64,000 nt of DNA from JAVBNT01 sp031551355 (lineage in GTDB: Bacteria; Vulcanimicrobiota; CADAWZ01), in NCBI GenBank assembly GCA_031551355.1, contig JAVBNT010000005.1, positions 1 through 64,000 on the forward strand, read 5' to 3'. Under the pieces are notes generated by a model that had not been told where the DNA came from, searched no databases, and saw only the letters and a list, made by a program, of their open reading frames with translations. Each line of letters opens with the position of its first letter. Positions within the stretch are counted from its first letter, which is position 1. Positions 60,809 to 64,000 of this stretch are shown piece by piece. Position numbers and translations under genes: made by a program.

Positions 60809-62035
60809 TCAATTGCCGAGAATGATTATTCTGTTTGAGTTTGTCCCGCGGCTGTTGTTGTCAATTCCCCAGCAATTTGAGGTTTTGGTGAAATTTTGGC
60901 TGTTTATAATTATCATATGCGGCGTCAGTCCGGCCTGTTTTGCGGCTTGTATGACAAGCTCTTCCATTTTCAGGCCGCCTTTATGAACTTCGCCGACTTC
61001 AAAAGCAATCAGCCCGTTTTTGTTTAATACCCGCTTTAATTCTTTGAACACCCCTGTCATTTTCTCCGTCCACATTTGTGCGCTCTTGTATATGCTTATA
61101 GCTATTTTTTCCGGGTCTATTCCGGCAAACCAGCATCTGAGCCAATTATCTGTTTTGTAGTTGACGATATCAAGGAAGGGGGGGGAAGTGACAATCAGGT
61201 TTACGGAGTTGTCGTTTATTGCCGCCGTATTCTCACAGTCACCGGTTATCAAAACGGCTTTTTTCCCATATTTGCAGATATCATCATCGCTAATTTCAGC
61301 CTTTGGACAGTGACGCATAAGGCTTTTGGTTTTTTTTATGATGATCTTTTTTATATCCCTAAGCGGCGGAATCTGGTTTCTTTTCTCGTTTATTTTTATC
61401 TGGGATTTTACCGACACCGCCTGGTTGGGCGGCATTGTGTAGACGGAAAAAAAACCGGAGGAATGACCTGTCAGCCTGTTGATGGCCACCATTTCTATCC
61501 AGTTGTCGATATTGTCAAACTTCCCGTCCGCTTTGCGTTTTTTTATATAACTTTTTAAAGCGCAAATATCATGCAGTGTTTGCGGATGGTAAAAAACGAG
61601 CAATTCTTCGGGGATGTCCGCTGCTGCATCCAGCGGGATTTCGGATATGCGCAGCAATATTTCATTCAGGGCCGGTGGAGTCAGACGCGGTTTTATCATC
61701 GTGACCGAAAGCGGATTTATGTCGCATCCTATTACATTGCGTCCGAGAATAGCCCCTTCTATTAACGTTGTGCCGCGTCCCATAAACGGATCATATACGG
61801 TATCTCCCGGATCGGTAAGCCTTTCAATAAAGAATTTAGGCAGCAATGGTTTAAAGCAGGCGCGGTATGATATTTCATGCAAAGAAGAAGAGCATCTTTG
61901 TCTGGCTGTCCAGAACTCGTTTTCAAATACGGGTATGCCGTCATCAGTATTGCCGGCAATTGTTTTTTTACCGGTTGCGGATAGTGAGAAGTTTTCCAGT
62001 TCCGTTTTCAGGTTTTTTATTGATTGGCTGTTCAA
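60809..62035 (-). CDS. DNA methyltransferase (adenine-N6 or cytosine-N4)
   Basis: SAM-binding motif VYDPFMGRGTTLIEGA comes first (near residue 90), followed by GRNVIGCDINPLS, and the catalytic motif LIVTSPPFLD about 190 residues later. IAFEVGEVHKGGLK is C-terminal. SPPF favours exocyclic amine methylation. A recognition domain could lie between the motifs. No restriction partner is adjacent; the helicase cassette is downstream on the same strand but separated by about 1 kb of repeats and remnants. The frame stays open back to an ATG at 62122 inside the peroxiredoxin gene; TTG at 62035, right after its stop, is more likely. Confidence 0.85.
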   Translation of the reverse strand: MNSQSIKNLKTELENFSLSATGKKTIAGNTDDGIPVFENEFWTARQRCSSSLHEISYRACFKPLLPKFFIERLTDPGDTVYDPFMGRGTTLIEGAILGRNVIGCDINPLSVTMIKPRLTPPALNEILLRISEIPLDAAADIPEELLVFYHPQTLHDICALKSYIKKRKADGKFDNIDNWIEMVAINRLTGHSSGFFSVYTMPPNQAVSVKSQIKINEKRNQIPPLRDIKKIIIKKTKSLMRHCPKAEISDDDICKYGKKAVLITGDCENTAAINDNSVNLIVTSPPFLDIVNYKTDNWLRCWFAGIDPEKIAISIYKSAQMWTEKMTGVFKELKRVLNKNGLIAFEVGEVHKGGLKMEELVIQAAKQAGLTPHMIIINSQNFTKTSNCWGIDNNSRGTNSNRIIILGN

Positions 62036-62036
62036 C

Positions 62037-62495
62037 TTATTTGTTAAGGAAGTCAAGCACTTCCTGAGCGTTGATGTCGGGACTTGCTTTGGGGAATACT
62101 TTAATAATAATCCCGTTCTCATCGATTATGAATGTCGAACGGACTACTCCAAATGATTTTTTGCCGAACATGGTCTTTTCTTTCCACACTCCGAATGAAT
62201 TTATTGCTTCCAGATTCTTGTCTGAAATCAGAGTAAAAGGCAATTCATATTTTTCGATAAATTTTCTGTGTGACTCGGTGCTGTCTTTACTTATGCCTAT
62301 AACAGCTATGTCCGAATTTCGGAAACCGTCGTAAGCGGATTTGAAAGCACAGGCCTGTCTTGAGCATCCCGGAGTATTGTCTTTGGGATAGAAGTATATG
62401 ACGGTTTTTTTTCCTTTGAAGTCCGAAAGGGACACCGGTTTGTCGTTCTGATCCGGCAGTGTGAACTGAGGGGCAATATCTCCCTGTTTTAACAT
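62037..62495 (-). CDS. bcp: Thioredoxin-dependent peroxiredoxin (Bcp/PrxQ)
   Basis: This 152-residue protein reads GDIAPQFTLPDQNDKPVSL, then FYPKDNTPGCSRQACAF, where the peroxidatic Cys and resolving Cys are five residues apart, as in PrxQ alpha-type. It reduces H2O2 and organic hydroperoxides using thioredoxin in the cytoplasm. GGAGGTACAT precedes the ATG. It lies 9 bp after the symporter gene stop and overlaps or abuts the methyltransferase start. Confidence 0.95.
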   Translation of the reverse strand: MLKQGDIAPQFTLPDQNDKPVSLSDFKGKKTVIYFYPKDNTPGCSRQACAFKSAYDGFRNSDIAVIGISKDSTESHRKFIEKYELPFTLISDKNLEAINSFGVWKEKTMFGKKSFGVVRSTFIIDENGIIIKVFPKASPDINAQEVLDFLNK

Positions 62496-62504
62496 ATGTA
62501 CCTC

Positions 62505-63812
62505 CTATGTAATCTCCGCTATTTCTACGCCTATTTCCGGGGGTTCTTCTTCACAGACCCTATTGGGAGCAAAGCATTTTTCCCATTTTGAAACAACGAT
62601 TGTCGCAATACAGTTGCCGATAACATTTACAGCCGATCTGCCCATATCGAGAATTTCGTCCACACCCAATATAATCAGCAGCGCTTCTATGGGCAAATGA
62701 AATGCCGAAAGAGTTCCTGCTAAAATGACAAGTGATGCTCTGGGCACGCCGGCAACTCCTTTGCTGGTAATCATCAGTGTCAGCAGCATAAGTATCTGGG
62801 TGTGCAGCGGCATATCAACTCCTGCCGCCTGAGCGACAAACATCGCTGCCAATGACAGGTATAACGTAGAGCCGTCAAGATTAAAACTGTATCCGGTCGG
62901 CATTACAAAACTGACGATATGTTTAGGTGAGCCGAATTTCTCCATTGCGTCCATCGCTTTGGGAAGTGCGGCCTCACTTGAAGTGGTTGAAAAGGCGAGA
63001 ATTACCGGATCCTTTATAGAGTTCCAGAATTTGAAGACATTTATTCTTAGTGCCGTTAAGATAGGCACCTGACAGAACAGTAAAAATGCAAACAATGCGC
63101 CGTATAGCGTCAATGTCAGTTTGCCGAGACTGATTACAATTCCCAGACCGTGTTCTCCTATTGCCGCCGCCATAGCTGCTCCAACCCCAAATGGTGCAAA
63201 ATACATTATATATGATGTAAATTTAAACATAACCGCCGCGACACTCTCGCAAAGTGTCACTATTGGTTTTGCCTTTTCTCCGATAGCCAGGCACCCCGCG
63301 GAAAAGATTAGCGTGAAGACGACTATTTGCAGAATATCCCCTCTTGCCATAGAGTCGACAATACTCGGAGTAAACAGATGCTGGACCGTCTCTCCCAGTG
63401 TCATTGGTGTGTGGGCTGCTTTTTGCAGATCGAATCCCGGTATATTCTGGGCATGAGCCGCGGCATTGATTTTTATCCCGTCACCGGGTTTTACTAAATT
63501 TGCCGCACCCAGTCCGATTACAAGGGCGATTGTTGTTATGATCTCAAAGTAAATAATGGCCTTTAAGCCAATCCTGCCGACTGTTTTCATTGAGCCGGCT
63601 CCGGTTATTCCCACCACCAGGGTTGAAAATACCAGAGGAGCGATGATAGCTTTGATCATTACAATAAACATGCGTCCGTAGGGGCGTAATGATACTGCAA
63701 AATCCGGAGCTATGACGCCGATGATTCCGCCAATAACGAGGCCGGCTAAAATCCATTTGGTTAAGGCGTGAGTTTTTTTCTGCTCATTGCAGTCGTTGTT
63801 GGTATTATGCAT
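62505..63812 (-). CDS. Dicarboxylate/amino acid:cation symporter (DctA/GltP family)
   Basis: This 435-residue polytopic protein has PYGRMFIVMIKAIIAPLVFS at the start, LAFSTTSSEAALPKAM (re-entrant hairpin with SSEA), and MPTGYSFNLDGSTLY, the sodium and substrate-binding region. It takes up C4-dicarboxylates or glutamate/aspartate with Na+ or H+. Length and topology are typical. It heads the transcription unit with bcp. The promoter is in the AT-rich 190 bp to the window end. Confidence 0.93.
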   Translation of the reverse strand: MHNTNNDCNEQKKTHALTKWILAGLVIGGIIGVIAPDFAVSLRPYGRMFIVMIKAIIAPLVFSTLVVGITGAGSMKTVGRIGLKAIIYFEIITTIALVIGLGAANLVKPGDGIKINAAAHAQNIPGFDLQKAAHTPMTLGETVQHLFTPSIVDSMARGDILQIVVFTLIFSAGCLAIGEKAKPIVTLCESVAAVMFKFTSYIMYFAPFGVGAAMAAAIGEHGLGIVISLGKLTLTLYGALFAFLLFCQVPILTALRINVFKFWNSIKDPVILAFSTTSSEAALPKAMDAMEKFGSPKHIVSFVMPTGYSFNLDGSTLYLSLAAMFVAQAAGVDMPLHTQILMLLTLMITSKGVAGVPRASLVILAGTLSAFHLPIEALLIILGVDEILDMGRSAVNVIGNCIATIVVSKWEKCFAPNRVCEEEPPEIGVEIAEIT

Positions 63813-64000
63813 TATTTTTATATCCTAATAAGATTTAGTATGAATATATTTTTTATATTTTAAGATGAGTTTAATTTTTAGTGAAGTATGGTAAAATTCT
63901 TTTTTCTGAAAAAAATTCCCTTTCTTGCTTTGATAAAACATGTACCTCATTTTGAGAAAAAATGTTTGCGGCTAAAAAACTGTCCCGGAAAGTGTCGGTA
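63813..64000. other. AT-rich region upstream of the symporter gene
   Basis: Contains the ribosome site (AGGAT) of the minus-strand symporter. No ORF is seen. Confidence 0.4.

Noticed and set aside
60809..62035. DNA methyltransferase as part of a DISARM or BREX system with the helicase
   Set aside because: Separated by about 1 kb of repeats and gene remnants and coupled to the peroxiredoxin gene instead; no other DISARM or BREX genes are present.

Overview
The window reads as chromosome of an uncultured, probably anaerobic bacterium of about 40% GC with strong AGGAGG-type ribosome binding sites. Envelope genes point to a diderm: an ArnT-type glycosyltransferase, a SPOR protein, a TolB-like propeller and a PBP4 carboxypeptidase. 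A corrinoid methyl-transfer cluster and GTP-type PEP carboxykinase fit anaerobic metabolism. I cannot place it in a phylum from the sequence alone.

Layout. 1-575 holds a truncated copy of a dispersed foldback element and a MITE-like element with 18-bp inverted ends. 575-4652: envelope phosphatase/nuclease-like protein, lipid-sugar glycosyltransferase, macrodomain protein, hairpin-rich debris with a gene remnant, flavin/PLP-oxidase-fold protein. 4800-9305 (minus): two paralogous membrane-anchored proteins of unknown function and a frameshifted GLUG-repeat protein. 9328-15717: flavin reductase, PBP4, pckG, YwbE and an ABC-F protein. 15718-16840 is rich in RNA elements: a C-rich sRNA candidate, two related riboswitch-like leaders and a guanidinium-type SMR exporter. 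16913-24575: another foldback element, a FetAB-type exporter with a frameshifted permease, ClbS/DfsB-like, ComEA-like and TolB-like proteins and several secreted unknowns. 25103-34946: secreted EF-hand-like protein, EF-P, STAS, a degenerate PP2C-like protein, XRE regulator, RibF, SPOR, ComF and WecG. 34961-40389 (minus): two sensor kinases, PhoB-like regulator, PgeF and a radical SAM protein. 40536-43805: Nudix, YidD and two wall hydrolases sharing an unusual Met/Gly-rich N-terminus.

44090-50510 is one operon: three UroD-superfamily methyltransferases, a corrinoid protein, a RACo-type reductive activator and a CobW-type GTPase. Together these look like a complete corrinoid-dependent methyl-transfer pathway in which no MttB, MtrH or MtaB-type substrate methyltransferase is present, so a UroD-family protein probably takes the methyl group from the unknown substrate.

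51671-59831 (minus) is a two-gene cassette: a 1143-residue protein of unknown fold with internal duplications, overlapping a 1578-residue SF2 helicase with a DUF1998-type C-terminus. The layout resembles type III Druantia (DruH-DruE) phage defence. It is bracketed by inverted copies of the foldback element and by remnants of a RelB/DinJ antitoxin and a DUF4143-type ATPase, so it looks like an inserted defence island. The window closes with a DNA methyltransferase, PrxQ/Bcp peroxiredoxin and a DctA/GltP-type symporter.
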